The translations under genes and the position numbers were made by a program. The notes below the pieces were generated by a model, which searched no databases, was not told where the DNA came from, and was given only the letters and a program-made list of their open reading frames with translations. A DNA stretch of 64,000 nucleotides from Urechis unicinctus (Eukaryota; Annelida; Polychaeta; Xenopneusta; Urechidae), in assembly GCA_034190875.2 (NCBI GenBank), contig CM067353.1, positions 30,890,559 through 30,954,558 on the forward strand. The letters run 5' to 3'. Shown here piece after piece: positions 19,201 to 33,552 of the stretch. Numbering within the stretch: the first letter of the stretch is position 1; each line of letters opens with the position of its first letter.

Positions 19201-22200
19201 TCATTAGGCAGTTGTGTTAGTTAGCTAAGGTGCAACCGAAGGAGCGATATTAGTACAAAGATAGGCCTGTGCATGCGTACTTTTATAATCCATAGGCCGA
19301 TGTAATATGAATGTGTTTATTGACAAGCGTAACAATTGCACTGTGTAATCCTAATATTATTTTGCGATATGCTCTTAATTCTAATCTATCCATAAAAGCA
19401 CTAAAGAGATCACATCCTTAAACATAGAATTTCAATGTTATTCTGATAATTTTACCAAACTTCTTCAACCATGTATAAACCCATTTCTGAAGAGCATACA
19501 AAAACGCCTATATCATATTATTAGACTATATGTTCAATACCCAGTCCAGATAATTAAGGTTGTTTGAAACGTTCATATACTGGCGGCTTGAGGAGATATT
19601 AAGATAAACGCTATCTGCAAAACATGAATAGTGCAGCTTACTTGTACAACATGTGGAAAAATGTCAATTATTATAGAGAAGAGTTGCAGACCTCTGGTAA
19701 TGTTGCGCTTATCAATTGGCGGTTCATGAACCTTTGACAGGATATATATATATATATATTACAATAATGGGGCAAAAGTTAATTGACGTTAACACTATTT
19801 TACGATTTCTCTGTGGTAACAGTCACATTTTATTGGAGACAAGGGCCTGGTATACATACTTAATACGCTCTTTTAACGCTTGCCTTGTTTTACGGTTATG
19901 CCCCAACTCGATGTGCGACGAGATGCATTCGACCCAGCATCAAAGACATTTTGTAAAAACTGGCAAATGCTTCAGTCAAATTTTATTCATCCCACGCTGC
20001 TCGGCACAATATCGTAAGGTAGATTTCAGCGATGGCATTAGCAACGCGATTGGGCAAATGGTTTTGCGGGGAAGGAAAACAAAACGCTGTTTAAGTAGCA
20101 TTGTGTAATGTCCATTATTTTAAAGCGAGCGTATAGTGATGAACGCATGGTACCTCGGGCAACATGATGATTGTAGACGTTGTCGGCCGTAATGACTACA
20201 AAGATCAGTACGCCCTTTTATAGGTTAAGCTGTATGGTTTTCCACCTGACTATACATTGCTCAACTGATTGTTAACGAGAGTTTCAGATACCTACTGAAC
20301 ATGGACCTACTAATGCTTATTCTATAATTGCGAGGGGGAAGCAATGAAATGCGCTAATTCCGCCATGCAATAGCAGATGATCTGAGTGGGACAGGGAACA
20401 AGCTGAAATAGACTAGAATTGCTCATTAGAGGTCGCAATGTTAAGTGCCGATGTGTTAAGTACAATGGCATTCTGACATCGTTGTACCTATACGACCGAG
20501 AGAGGACATTAACTCACAGCATGTATATTTAAGGCAGCATGGAAAACAAAGCACGAGGCAAACCCTAACATCCTCCATGGCCATGGCTATGCTTCCTAAT
20601 TGTAAATTATATGCATTCCATAACCGCTCTCATTCTCATTCAAGGAAGCCATTGACTGATGGGGTTGATCTGCGCAGCTGCAAGCAGATCATGCGTCATC
20701 ATCCATTGTTACCCGGCGTGTCTGTGGCTGCTACTGAATCAAAATTAGTCACCCACCGCAGTTAATTGTACGTTTATTCATAAAAAAAAATACGATATTG
20801 CATGACGTATTGTGCGCCAGTCAAAGCGGGGTCTTAATGGCTTGTATCATATGAGAGTAGTGTAATGTACAATGCCACATCAAGATAAAGACGGTGATAA
20901 ATTAGAATGATTCTGATTGTGCAACTCCTCTTAACTTCAAACTCCGCTTAACATAAATCCTGGTCTTAGAGCGGGCCGTAAAATCCATGGTGGTTTGCAT
21001 TGCTCAAACAAGATGCCGCTGAGCGAACGGATTTGGTGCCCACGCTTTCACAGATAGCATCGCCGTCGTTTAATGCGACCTACCGAGGCACGAGTATTCA
21101 CTTAGGTTTATGTAACATAAGGTATTATTTGCTATTGACTCGAATTGAGGCACAGGAAATGCTCAAAATCTACCAATCGCTAATAGCATTCCTTTATCAA
21201 CATTATTAAAAGGCGCCATTTTACTTTTATTGCAAGAAGCCTGCAAATAATCGATGCGTAATCAAGAACAGCAGTGTTGAACGAGGCATGTATTAATGTG
21301 ATAAATTGTTCGTTGTAACCTCAATCGCCATGAACGACGTTCACGAACGCGTTTTTAGCAAATGGCTTTTACAGAAAAATCGTGTTATAACACTAGTGTC
21401 TATGGTTTCTTCAATAGCTAACCTAGCGAGCAAGATGACCGCGATTGTCGCAGGTTATAAATAGTGTGCCAAACGGAGCTCGGATTAATATATGCACCCA
21501 GAATGATGTAAAAACCCCGTTCAGCAAAGATGACCAGCTGTTGCTTCTGCTGAAATAGCATCGGTGTTAATGCTTAAGTAATTGATCTAGCTAAGGCAAT
21601 GGGTCACACCCTTTCATTGGCATGCGCCATTGCACCATGTTTACCCGAGTGCTTGTGGGGTTACACATGCTAAACGAACTAAGCTTGTAATACAAATTAT
21701 TATAACGAAAATGCTTAATCTGGAAATATTGCAGAATATTATTAGTAATAGAATAACAAATCGTTTTTTCACAATTAGCTCTGCTGGGCTGCAGTTCGCT
21801 GTATGGCTTATTCAATTGGAATTGTTGTTAAATAAACCACATATTGTAGTGACGAAAGTGGGTATACAACAAGTTAACATGCTAACGAAGTTGCATCTGA
21901 TGCTTGATACAGATATTTGTTCCTTGCATCTGTACATAACCAGTTCTTACCATTTTATGTGTATACAACATCCGTATTGATCCGCGTCGATGGATGGTAC
22001 AGGTACTTGTCAACACTACCATTAACAATCGTTTATTAACACCGTGCATATTTTTGTGTGCCTTATACTGCATCTTCCACTGGCAAGAAAGGAGCAGGTT
22101 ATAGCTCTAATATATTAAACACAACCATTGCTTGTCTTCTTTAACGCAATATATATTGCTTTCCCGTGGAAGTGATATATGTTAACTGCGCGTCTAAACG

Positions 22201-25200
22201 ATACTCAGTATATTGTTATGGCGTTATCAACCATATATTCCACAATTCTTAAATTAATCAATATTATTGCCTGTCTACAGGAAATACGATTGACTTTTGT
22301 CTTGTCGAGAGATCGCTAATTCTCAATTTAACCTGATCGCAGAAACAAGACTGATTAAGAAAGATATCAGATTTATCTACAGCGCATTCTCATTTGTGGA
22401 AGTAGATGATCTGATGGATCGAGGGTTAGGTAATGAAGTTGTGCACTTCATTTGCGTGGTGCATGTGTCAATGATTTGTCTGCTTGTAAAATAGGCTGTT
22501 CACACATTGGGCGCATCTATGAAGCTTGTACCGATCTATTGTTACTCAATTGTACTCTTAACACTTCGATTCAATAAAACTCATATTGTATTTTGCCATG
22601 ATCAAGAACATAATATCCTGTTACATCTGCTTCATCTTCGCTCAGACAATTTCATTATGCTAGTGTGCCTAATAAAATACACAAAATTCAAGGGAAAGGA
22701 TTTAAATTATAGAGCACAAAACACCATTCGTCATCATGCTTTTGAAGTTAATTTACACACAGCATCGTTTCTATGCTTCACTCCAAATTAACGCTTTCCC
22801 TATCTTGTTTTAAAAGGGTTGAATTCAATCTATTTCCACCTCGCACAGCTACAACGTCGCATACTTCCCAAAACTATTTTACCACTCACCTAATTGGATG
22901 ATGTTGGGCACTGGCTCAAACCACCATGCCAGGGGTCTGCCACATGGAATGACCTGTGCAAAAATGCGTGGTTTGCACTTGAAACACACAATAATCACTT
23001 GTAATGGCGCCACGGACAGATGTTACCTGCAGTGCAAGGCCTAAATGATGAAATGAATGCACGCACTGACAATAAAAATGGGTTGGACAATGATCAGTCG
23101 AATGTTTCGAAATATATGCTACTAAGTTGATGTCATGCAATTTTCGGTTGGTATTCTACATTGTTTCTGTGAGCGATATAAATCATGTCCAAGTCCCTTG
23201 GCAGCTGGTTAACATTCACACTTGAGGTAGTATCGCTCAGCGTAAGCCACACGATACATGCGTACATGGTGACAAGATTGGCTAGGTACTTAACAACGGC
23301 ATATGTTGTTATCAATTCGACATGTAATGTCATACATGTGCCTGTCATCACTTAATTCGCGCGTTATTATAAGTGACCATTTATGTCGAGTTCTTCTGAG
23401 AAAAGGCGATATTACTTGCTCAATGGCAGACGATTAGTGATAAAGTTGATGCTGTTACTCAGCTTGGCGGTCTTTGTTTACCGATAGGCATCCCAAGATA
23501 TGCGCTACGACAAGCAAATTACCCGCGCCTTATATCCATCAGCTTATGGGCTGCGACTGACTTTATCCGATGGGCAGGGGTAGATAACGTTGAAATGCAA
23601 ACATAGTTAGTCCTGTTTGAGTAAAAACATGCCCAACTTGCATCCTATATATATGCTATCTATACAGCATTATAGGGCTTATATAAATTCAAAAGACTGC
23701 GTTGATAATGAATATTTGTCATCGGCATCTCAATGAAATGAACAATTTCTCATAAATCCTCATTTCACCTCTACATTGCAAGCTTCAACACTTGGTCAAT
23801 CATGTACGAGAAATATCCCTCATGCCGTGGTACCTAGATCAGCAAAATTTGGCACCACAGTGAATCGTAAATCATGGTCTATTTTGCAGATACTAATTAG
23901 TCATAAATTGCATTTTTGTCAGCTTGTTACTCGAGGTATGTGATTTAGGCTGTTATGTGCGTAAGTCGGCGTAGTAGTTACCCGACGGACGTTTAAACAA
24001 GAGCATCTGTTTGTTTCGACACTGGAAGTGGCAATATTTGTCCTAGTGGGCTGAATGATATATTGCTGGAGGCTGATTAAATGCGCTGTCGTTATGTATT
24101 GTTTGCTGAACTCGGTTTCAAAGGTAAAAAACCTTATTTGGCTAAACTTCTCCATTACATAACGAAGCATGTTTGCGCAAGGTCAGACATGGGGCAGTTT
24201 CTACCTGCAATGAATTGACGTGCATTAATCGCACTTAAGACCTAGTTTGAACATAATAGACATCATTTTACGGTTAACTAGAATCGCTCACTTTGCAACG
24301 TAATTCTCTCCGATTAGCAACACCGTACGTTCACCCACGGCTCTCTAAGTGATCTGATATCTCTGTATAATACTACCACTTCTTAAAGAAAACCGCAATA
24401 GGACCGGCACAGCAATCTGACGCAATCTGCTTCGAAATCTAGGTCTTCGTACCAATCTATGCAATGGTTCTTTAGTCAGGCAATTCCTAAAATGTCCAGT
24501 CCGTTTTCTACCCTGAAATGATATTATGCATCTCAACGATGCTTAACAAATGTAATGGCCTTTTTTGCATTTAAAGCTTCATGCCGATAAGGTGACCTAG
24601 GGTCACAACTTCAGTATTCAAAGTACAGATACAATTTCAGAATCATAACAGATTAATTATAATAGTTCATCCCTAAAATGTGGATTTATATAAGCATAAA
24701 ATCCGCATAAATCCGACGAATATGAAGCTCAGCAAATTCACAACTGTGAATCTATTATGGGTCATATGTGATGTGATACCTAATGTCAAGCAGCAATGCA
24801 TGCGGTGCGTATCTGCCATGCTGTCAGTAGGCGGCATCATGCGTGTGTGTGCTTTTTCTTCCGTTGGTCTTATGGTTTCATTAAATACAAGACAGGACTA
24901 GCGCACAAAAATGTAGAATTTATGGCTCCCTGCAATGACACAATAATGGTCTTCAGATGCGCACAGATACGCATATAGAATGCGAATTGCATTACCAGTT
25001 TTTTCATATGACTGCACTGTGAACGGTTTCTTTATATACATGTTGTTGTACGGTTACTGTGCCTTCTATCGCGGTAAAAACCGAAAGCACAACAACTATC
25101 CCTTATGTAAATGGAAAATATTTCCACGATATTTAGATCACATGCATAGCGTTATTACTGAGCAACAGATTCGCAACCCAAAGATGATAACGTGCGTTCT

Positions 25201-25939
25201 AAAATTTTACATGCAAAGTTTTTATCAAATTCTTGATCAATATCAAAACAAGTTGCCAATTCAGCCAAGTATATTTGCACGCCTACCCTTCCCTTTGACA
25301 GTCTCAACAAGCAAAATATGGTATAACCTGTTTACACTGCTATATAGCAAAAACACTCACCGCTTCATCGCTTTAAGAAATGAATTGCATCGAGTTATCG
25401 CTTTTAAGAGACTTAGAATCGCTACTTCATTAGAGTAAAGTAGATGCAATATCCACATCGATTGGTTATAGCGGAATCAATATGCCATACTAAACATTTT
25501 TATTATCAGCTATTTGCAACATGCCGTTGTCAGAATTTTTCCGCTTGTTTCAAGAATCAGTTTTCTGCCTCTGTCTGTCCATACCAACGGATATCATATT
25601 AACATAGCTGCATTGCATGATCAAGGAATGAACATCAACTTCATATTACTTACATTGTTCTTAAATACGTCGGACACTGCAAAGAGAACCAATGCCATCC
25701 CATCTAGCCACATCAAAGTAACTACGGATCAGAATGTTTGCGACTTGATTACACTTGCCTCAAACCAAAAGCCAAAATTAGGTCGATTATCTGATTGTAT
25801 TTGACTAATAACTCATATAACATGACAGGTGAGCGACCGCAAATACAAATTGGCAAGGACATTTCGTCAGACAGAGAGCGTAAGCATGGTACAACGTTTG
25901 GGTTCATTACAGCCTCCAAAAAGATAATAAGGGCATCAA
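16251..25939. other. long AT-rich stretch without recognisable genes
   Basis: Scanned on both strands; open frames reach 152 codons (24980-25438 +) and 130 codons (19716-20108 +), but neither shows a domain, repeat or biased composition that I can interpret. A GA-rich tract lies at 17436-17600 and a (TA)n at 19741-19760. It is probably intergenic or intronic. Confidence 0.55.
17436..17600. repeat. GT then GA-rich simple repeat tract
   Basis: A short GTGTGTGT stretch is followed by about 130 bp of irregular GAGAGA, with runs such as GAGATAGAGAGAGAGGGAG. It is strongly purine-rich on the plus strand. No gene is present. Confidence 0.85.
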
Positions 25940-26375
25940 GTGCGCTGTTGTCATAGTTGTGAGACTAAAACATGAGTGCGCTCGTCATAACGGACCATAT
26001 TGTGGTACATACAAGTACAATATGCAGTTTATCGCAGAATAATCGATCTTAGGGAACACACCTGATGAAAAGGGAATAGGTGCGAAGTCAACTTGAACAT
26101 CCTACGGTTTTGTTAGCACATATATGTTGCATTTAGCTAGTCTAGAGTCAATAGATAAATGCGGTCGAAATGAAGAACCGGGCACAATTTTCTTGCATTG
26201 CTTCTCCAATATGGTGGTATAAATCTCGCCTATTGACCCCTGTACACTAGCCACTGTACATAGTTGTCTGTCGACATGTGATATCGACAGGCCGTGGGCC
26301 GTCATCTCTCCTCTTTCATTTCAAATGAGTTATCTGTATTGTTGTAAGCCGCCGTTAGATTTCTTGGTTAATTTC
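25940..26375. repeat. duplicated block, copy B (partner at 15820-16250)
   Basis: Contains ATAATCGATCTTAGGGAAC and TAGTTGTCTGTCGACATGTG in the same order and orientation as copy A. The equivalent of the exon at 16064-16242 is present at about 26215-26350 but interrupted by a stop, and its donor is not preserved. It lies about 0.7 kb beyond the 3' end of LamG copy 1 (27039), on the side transcription would run to. Confidence 0.75.
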
Positions 26376-27038
26376 AGAACAATAGTAAGCGGAGGGAAAA
26401 GCTTGATGCCTACACGGGTAATTGTTTCGTAAATACCGCTGCCAAGTCGCCCAACATGTCGGTATTCTCTGACGCTCGATTAAAGAAGAAGCGTAATGCA
26501 GTATTGTATGGGTCTGCTGTCTTGATGTTTTACCAGCAAATGGAACTTGTTACTTCTTTTACATCCCCTATGTATTGACTACTTAGTAGCATGAGAACCT
26601 GTAACCATAGCTTATATTGGGCGCAGCACGTGGAAGAGGCGACACTGGGTTAGCTGTTTTTAGCTCGCGGAGGTTTATTTCTCAAACACTAAGAAACTTA
26701 CATAGCCATTTAAGACTGGCAAAAAAAAATGTTTAATAAATCAGATTCAGTTATTTTCTAGTAAAGAGCTTATTGAACATAGATTGATTGTAGACGCTTT
26801 TGATAACCAGTAAATGGACTATTTTGTTAAATCTTCTCCGGAATAACATTGTGACAGTTTATTTAATAACATGTCGTGTCTCCGTTGATATATCAGTGCA
26901 TTCAACTGAAATTTAAGTGACGCGTGCAAATGGATTCCGCGGGGCTTGCATTCGCGTTATCGTGGCTCACTCTGAAAAAGTGTTTCGAACACATTTTCCT
27001 AATTATCTAATACACGACATACACATAATCGTATTAGC

Positions 27039-28260
27039 TTACATAACTAACTTTCCATAGGTGCTTGCCTTCCCTCTCTTGACGAGGAATACGTCTGACA
27101 CAAACACATTAAACAACTGACACAACCCGATATCACGGTAGAAAGTGGCCGTCGTGTAGTAATGGCGCCGGTAACAAAGTGAGAGACATAAGACAACGCT
27201 CTCGACATTGTCTGAAGTGATTGCCAGGTCCTGGTGCGTCATTGCCTTGTTCATGTTTACTATAAAACCTTCCATTGCATCAACCAAAATAAACGGCCAG
27301 CAGCAACTAGTTATTATCACTTGACAAAAAACATTCGATTTACAACAACAAATTCGCGATTAGAATCATGATACGTGGCATTGTCGAGAATGAATTACCG
27401 AGCTCCTCCTGATACGCGACCAGCACCACAACGTCGGACGCTCATCGGTCACAGAAGTTGATATCGTCCAAAACCCCTCGGAAATCCGCAGGCACATTAT
27501 TTGCACCGCCCAAGGGCAGTTCATTGAATTGAGATGAGGTCAAATCATTATCTGTGGACAATGTTTCGCCACCTAATACCGTTCTATTATTGTTTACCTG
27601 GAGGCCGTGGTCGATATGCCATTAAGCTGACAGTAAGTACCATTGATGCGGCACTGGATGTTTTCTGGGCATTATTGCATAACCATATGAGAAAGAGGTC
27701 TGAGCTCCATTGCTGAAAATGTACTGGTCGTTGGCTTGTTGATAACCAAACCTAATCCACATTGATATGGTCATCCATTTTGTGCATAGTTCAGGATCCA
27801 TGAGACAAATTGCGACCCTCCCCCAAACTCACCTTCGTGTTTCCATCAAAGTAGGCCGCGTTTCCTCTAATGTCCGGCACTATTGTCACGCTTCCGTAAC
27901 AGAGCTAATGTCAATGAACCCTCCGATGATGGTCGAGTTATGAATGAAATAGTACGATTCTGCGGTAAAGACGAAAATCGAAAAGCTTTGGGTGCATGTA
28001 CGCGGATCCAGAGGTATTATCACAGATTATAAGATCACAAGGCATATTAAATATATTGTGATATTGATATGATGGAGCAATTAATTAGGTACAATACAAT
28101 TCGTCGCATGGTAGAAGTATACTCGTTCACTTAATGTTGCAGTCAATTTGAGAACCATGTGCTATTGCACGAAAAAACACCTTCTCATATGCGATAGTTT
28201 GTTAATAGCAATTGAACCCACCCCTACAATGTCGTATCTAACAAGTGATGACCAATCGCC
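27039..28260 (-). pseudogene. secreted LamG/Cys-rich gene, copy 1 (degenerate)
   Basis: The 3' exon (about 27039-27290) keeps VVLCLSLCYRRHYYTTATFY and the same final MET-TAA as the other copies, but its acceptor AG is destroyed and its start is shortened. The LamG exon equivalent (27399-27959, 561 nt against 651 in the intact copy) keeps GT at the donor side (27398-27395) and AG at the acceptor (27961-27960), but has internal deletions and frame breaks. Remnants of the first exon lie at about 28125-28260, where the donor GTAAGT has decayed. It is the oldest-looking of three co-oriented paralogues; the others are at 33553-34769 and 59549-60804. It is non-functional as read. Confidence 0.7.
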
Positions 28261-29789
28261 TTCACGGTCTCTTTTCAACCGTTTACGCTTGACAGAGATG
28301 CTATTGGCATATACTACCTAGATGGAAAACAATCACCGAAACACTCCTCAACAAACATGTTACCCGCGCAAACCAAATTGTGTACGTAGTGATAGTCATA
28401 TGTATCCTTTATCCGTTGAACATTACTAATTCATTACAGAAATATGCCAATACACAACGTGTGGAAGATTTGTATACATAGGAATCACTCGATGAAGTGG
28501 TGATAATGCTGTGCCTCCTCCAAAAGAGATTAGCAACAGTCAGATAACCCTGACAGTTTCCTTCCAGCGCCTAGCCATTTGTTTAGGGAACTAATGCAAA
28601 ATTAATAATCGCAAAACAATAAGGCACATATCAGTCTTCGTTTAAAGTAGAATAGTCAACATCCTGTGCAATGGCTTATATTGAACGTTAAACGACGATG
28701 GTTCTGCTGAAACACACTGATTATAACAATATCATCGCCCTAGTCCTGCTTCGATTTGTGGTAATGCTTGCATCGCTGCCTCACCTTAACAGACATTATA
28801 TGGTGGTTTGTCGATACCAAGGAGCAAAATCCTGACTTAGTCTTTATGCCCTAGATGATCAAGTTTTACACCGGTATCATTTATGAAAGGGGATTGACCC
28901 ATTTGCAGATGGGTCTGACCCATCTGGATACTCTATTATGTTTTCTCTGACAAACATTGCCAACCCCATGTATGCAATCTTACGCATACTTAAACCGGCA
29001 ATGCTCTCAACATGCAACAGGAATTAAAGCGACATTTTATGCAGCACCTCACCTATACAATCCTATGATACAACCAAAGCCTAAGGGAAATTTGGCGTTA
29101 TATTGTTGGCTGAGACATTTGGACAGAATGCGTTGCTGATGGTACCTGTAGAAATAATCAAAATTATTTAATGTCTCCGCACATGCACGCTCACAATAAA
29201 ATTGTTTGAATTTGTGTTGGTTTTTCTTGTTTACTGATTTATGGTTTCATATTGCATTGCCGTCCCATATTGCCAGCCGATAGAAGAACAATAACCCATA
29301 CAAAAATGCCTGATTAGGCCAATTATACGGAATTTGCTCATCGGAAACATGTAGCTTTACTGGTAAACAGTAATCATATTATGTATTATGGTTCTCTCTA
29401 GACATTATTTCGGCAGAAATATTTTCTATTTTCATGACCTTCATTTGCCAGCGCATACACCAATCGTTCTTTATCAGGTGATAAGAGAATAACATCTTTA
29501 TTCGCGGCGGTAGGGTTCCAGGAATACTTTTGAACTCAGTGAATGTACATTAACGGGGTGTAGATTTGTTTCTATTGGGAATCAGCTCGAACATGAAGGT
29601 TATCATTATTTTGTGTTTTGCAGGTGCGCAAAGAAAGTCTGAACGAGAAACTATCATGTGATTTTAACAGCATCGCATCTTTGTAATTCACCACGCTAAG
29701 AATTGCTTATTGGTCGACAAGAGGTCTTTAGCTTACCAATTTAGTTCAATAAAGGGGCCCAGCGTCTTAATCAACTAATCACAAGTATT
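28261..29789. other. no recognisable gene
   Basis: AT-rich DNA with no open frame that I can interpret. The longest is 60 codons and has no domain features. Confidence 0.5.
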
Positions 29790-30455
29790 TATTATTTGAT
29801 TCGCAGATAAGTATAAATGAGCACGGAAAGAGATATAAGTGTTTATATGCGGAAGTCGTAGCAAAATGTCACTTCCTGCACTCATGCACAATTATTGAAT
29901 GTTTGGCAGACAAACGAAACGATTACAATCGGCTAAACCATTAAAACATTATAGAAGTAGACCGCAATAATGCAAACGTAATGCTCAGGATGATCAGATG
30001 AACGACCAATCGTCACCACATAAATCACTATTTAGATCCCGTTTAGATTATGCAATTCGGGCATGTCATGGCATTAAAGATATTACTGCCTGTGATTTGT
30101 CCTTTGATTCTAAATGACCTACGTAATAGTGTGCTCAATCCAATCTACATCATACGTAGCCCATTGGATTCACATCATACCCTGCTTATTTGTCATTATG
30201 CATTGTCTGTAGGACCGGCAGAATTGTCAGCATACATTGCGCTGTCAAGTGAACCTCTTTTGTCATTTGAAGCATTTGAGAGAAAATGGCCGGTTTTGCC
30301 GTGACGAATACGGCTGGTTGTCCTATTATAACTCTTCATCCGACTTCAGGCGAAAAAGCCTGCAACAACAGACACGAACAGAAAACAATGTCACATTAAG
30401 CCTAGTTTTATTCCCATTTAATCGCATCCATCCAGTATGAACCATTGGGATATGT
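29790..30455. repeat. segmental duplication R2, copy 1
   Basis: Collinear with 38145-38862 and, more weakly, with 55170-55400. Shared marks include TTCGGGCATGTCATGGCAT, GATCAGATGAACGACCAAT and CATTGGATTCACATCATAC. The open frames inside (84 and 67 codons) are not conserved as frames between copies, so this looks non-coding. Confidence 0.75.
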
Positions 30456-31304
30456 GACCGTGATCGCTATATTAAGATATTACCTACAACAGTTTGGATC
30501 GAAATCGAGCTGTAACTACGAGTTTTGCTTTTTTTGGTTATCAAACCAACCGCACAGTTGCAGCAGGGATTTGTTTATGTTTGTTCTCATATAACGGGAA
30601 CAAATAGACAATTGGTAACCAGTGTAATAGGCTCCGAATGATACACAAGTATAGTCCGGAAATACTCACAATAAAACTGGAGGCATTCAGACCATCCCAC
30701 CAAAAGGCATCGCGAACATTTGGTATTGATCAAAATTCTTCGAAAGCGTGGTGACTTTAACCTTACACTTTGATTTTGTGAGTTTGAGACGACGTCAACT
30801 ATCTCGCTGCTCCTTAAAGGCAACCTGTATGATCAAGCATTCTAAGTAGCTTATTAGATAGTAAATGTAGAACTGTTATTTCTCCATAAATGGAAATAAA
30901 CTATCATGCACCACTCATGTGCACAAACAGCTTATTTAACCCTAGTTACATATTCCTTATATTGGTGGCAGTGTGGTTGGCTCTCTGATAGGCTCTTAAT
31001 AAAACTTGAGGATCCATGGTAATGACCCCTTATTTGGAACATACAAGAGGCAGAGGAGGCGAGTATCAAAGGCAGCAAATCTGCTTAGACTCAATTTATT
31101 AGAGAATCGGGAACTGAAGTAGTCAATTATCTGGGCAATTTGAGCAACGGAGTTGTTTCAGGCCAGTCATAAGTCCAACTGATAATGCTGCAGATAGCAA
31201 GACATAAATAGTGAGAGTTGAGACCAGTACTAATAACGTGTGTAGCAATCATCACTTGATTAAGATAACCCTTACGGCTTGTTCGATCCTTACGGAGCTA
31301 AACC

Positions 31305-31725
31305 ACGATATTTGGTCAATCACACGAAATATATAGTTATTTGCAGTCATATTTATATGTAGTTATACAGGTATTAGCTAATCTGACTCTGCGGTGGGTG
31401 GGAGAAGAATAAATGTGGGATGGAAAAGTCAAGAGAAACGACATCTTGAGATTTTTCTACATCAAATAACCTCACGCCTGGTTAGCCTCGCTCGGCTTTA
31501 TTCTGTAACACATAAGCCATGTGTAAGAGGGCACTATATCGTGCGTGATTTTGAGAAGCGTGTGGCTTTTGGTTTCCAAAGGGCATTTTTAAGGCACGAG
31601 GCGCTGATAACATTGCGACTAGTTCCGATACCCCCTGTACAGGCTGCGCAGTGCGCACAGATATGATGTCCTAAGCACAATCTGAATATGATCAGTTAGG
31701 CGGGAGCCATTGGGGCTTGGGTATA
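31305..31725. repeat. segmental duplication R4, copy 1
   Basis: Collinear with 55405-55835. Shared marks include TCAATCACACGAAATATAT, ACAGATATGATGTC and AATATGATCAGTTAGGCG. In both places it lies on the 3' side of a minus-strand LamG copy and next to an R2 block, so R2, R4 and LamG form one duplicated unit. Confidence 0.75.
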
Positions 31726-31929
31726 TGTAGGTTGGCTGACTTGGGATGATTCCTTCAATGTGCGCATATTGATTAGGGATTGGGGTCGTGAGGGGGACCG
31801 GTACATCATGCTGAACATGGCATCAGCGGCCGAATGAAGCAACGTATCACGGTTTATAATGCAAGGAAATTAAGTTTCTTACGTTTTCGCAAACAAATTC
31901 TCGATAATGTTTATTCATATGACCTACGT

Positions 31930-33450
31930 TTTACTGCCAAGTAGTGTTACACCCCCGTCTTGGATACTTTCAAGCAGCTCGACCATCAATCAAATCAGCT
32001 CAATGCAGCTATCGCCACCAAAGCAAAATTTTATATGTGGTGCGATTTCGATGGAACAGATAAAAACAGTTATAAATACTCGCATCTGAAACCTACAATG
32101 GGTGAATTTGAACATCGATTTACAATGTCTTTGCCAATGGCTTTGTACCAACAATTACTTAACCAACAAGGGTAACCGACACTTCAGCCACTCTTATTGA
32201 CCACATATATTCAAATGACTTATCAACTCAGTATAAGTCAGAATATATCATTACCGACTAAGCTGACCACTTCGGAACATTTCATATTGCAGTGAACAAA
32301 GCGGAAAGTGCCGGTCCGCACCCCCATCCCCCACCTCGCCCCCCCCCCCCAAAAAAAAACCCATTTACGCCGGGAGAAATAAATACGATCGAGAATTCCT
32401 TGGAAAATATCAATTTTGTTAGAATTTATCAACATAAATGTCCATTTTAAGCATATGACCATTCCATACAAGAACATAAATCAGCTTACGATCACGCCTT
32501 CCAATTAACACCTAAAGCAACGACAAATACAAAAGTCATTCGTGAACCATGGATGACTCCTGGCTTAATCAAATCACCCCAAGGTTAAAGCAAGCTGATG
32601 TGAATCAAACCCAACATTCATTACATAAACATATATAAACAATACAATAACACGTATAACCAAATAAAACGGCAGCAAAAGAAAGACCACTATGTTAAAT
32701 TAATTAATGAACATAAGTCTAATATGGAGAAATGTGGGCCGTACTAAAACAGGCAATGGATAAATCAACGATTGCCGGTGAGTTTAACAACTTCTTTTTA
32801 AACATAAGTTGCAATTCGTATTATAACTTACCAGATACTAATAAACACTTTTTATTATACTTCATTAATAGCCCCACCTAAAGTGTGTTCAGTGAACCCG
32901 TGGAACCACAGGAACTGATTGCTAACAATTTAATGCCAAAGCAAATTTCAGGGCATGACGACATACGGCAAAGATTGTGTAGGAATCGACATATAGTGTT
33001 TCGACTGACCTATATTTTCAACCAATCCCTGACGACGGGTATAGATAAATTACAAATTGAAAAGAAATGCCAATCCAAAAGTAATCCGACCCATGTCAAA
33101 TAGATAACAACTGCGCGATAGGCTTTCTGCCTGTATTGTGTAAACTTCTTGAAAAATTGATGGACCACAGAATTATTAATGGTTTTAAATACTCACATCA
33201 TACTACATTAATATGGCTTTAGAAAACACTACAATTCATCCAAGTTAAACAGTTACTAAACAAATACGATAGTTCATCCAATAGGACGCCAAAAGAGTAT
33301 GCACTCGCAGTATTTTGATATCTTTCCAAAGCTTTTGATATGACGGACCACGGTATACTCTTAGAAAAAATGTCATCAAGGCGGGATAAGGGGGGTAGCG
33401 CTAACATGGTTCAAAATCTATTAAACCGATCGAATGCAATGCGCAGAAGT
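31930..33450 (+). mobile_element. non-LTR retrotransposon remnant (endonuclease and RT fragments)
   Basis: The end of an apurinic-type endonuclease domain is visible at about 32178-32290: SATLIDHIYSND, then an in-frame stop, then ADHFGTFHI (the usual S/A-D-H catalytic end motif). Reverse-transcriptase pieces follow at 32885-33450: a stretch from LMPKQISGHDDI, then LPVLCKLLEKLMDHRIING (about 33126-33180), then LSKAFDMTDHGILLEKM (about 33325-33375), the family's YADDLSKAFD-like region. Multiple stops and shifts show long decay. The style is that of Jockey/CR1/L2-like elements. It separates the R4 block from LamG copy 2 and has no counterpart at 55.8-59.5 kb, so it inserted after or beside the duplication. 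Confidence 0.75.
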
Positions 33451-33552
33451 GGCAGAGCACAAATCCACTATTAATTAACTACCTATGTCAGCTATACCAG
33501 ACATATAAGCATATATTTCAAATTAGTAGCATTGGAAAAGCCAACTGAGCTT

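Noticed and set aside
19716-20108. 130-codon open frame on the plus strand
   Set aside because: It begins in a (TA)n tract and shows no recognisable family; a chance frame is more likely.
24980-25438. 152-codon open frame on the plus strand
   Set aside because: No domain, repeat, signal or splice context, and the composition matches translated AT-rich DNA. Kept out of the gene list.
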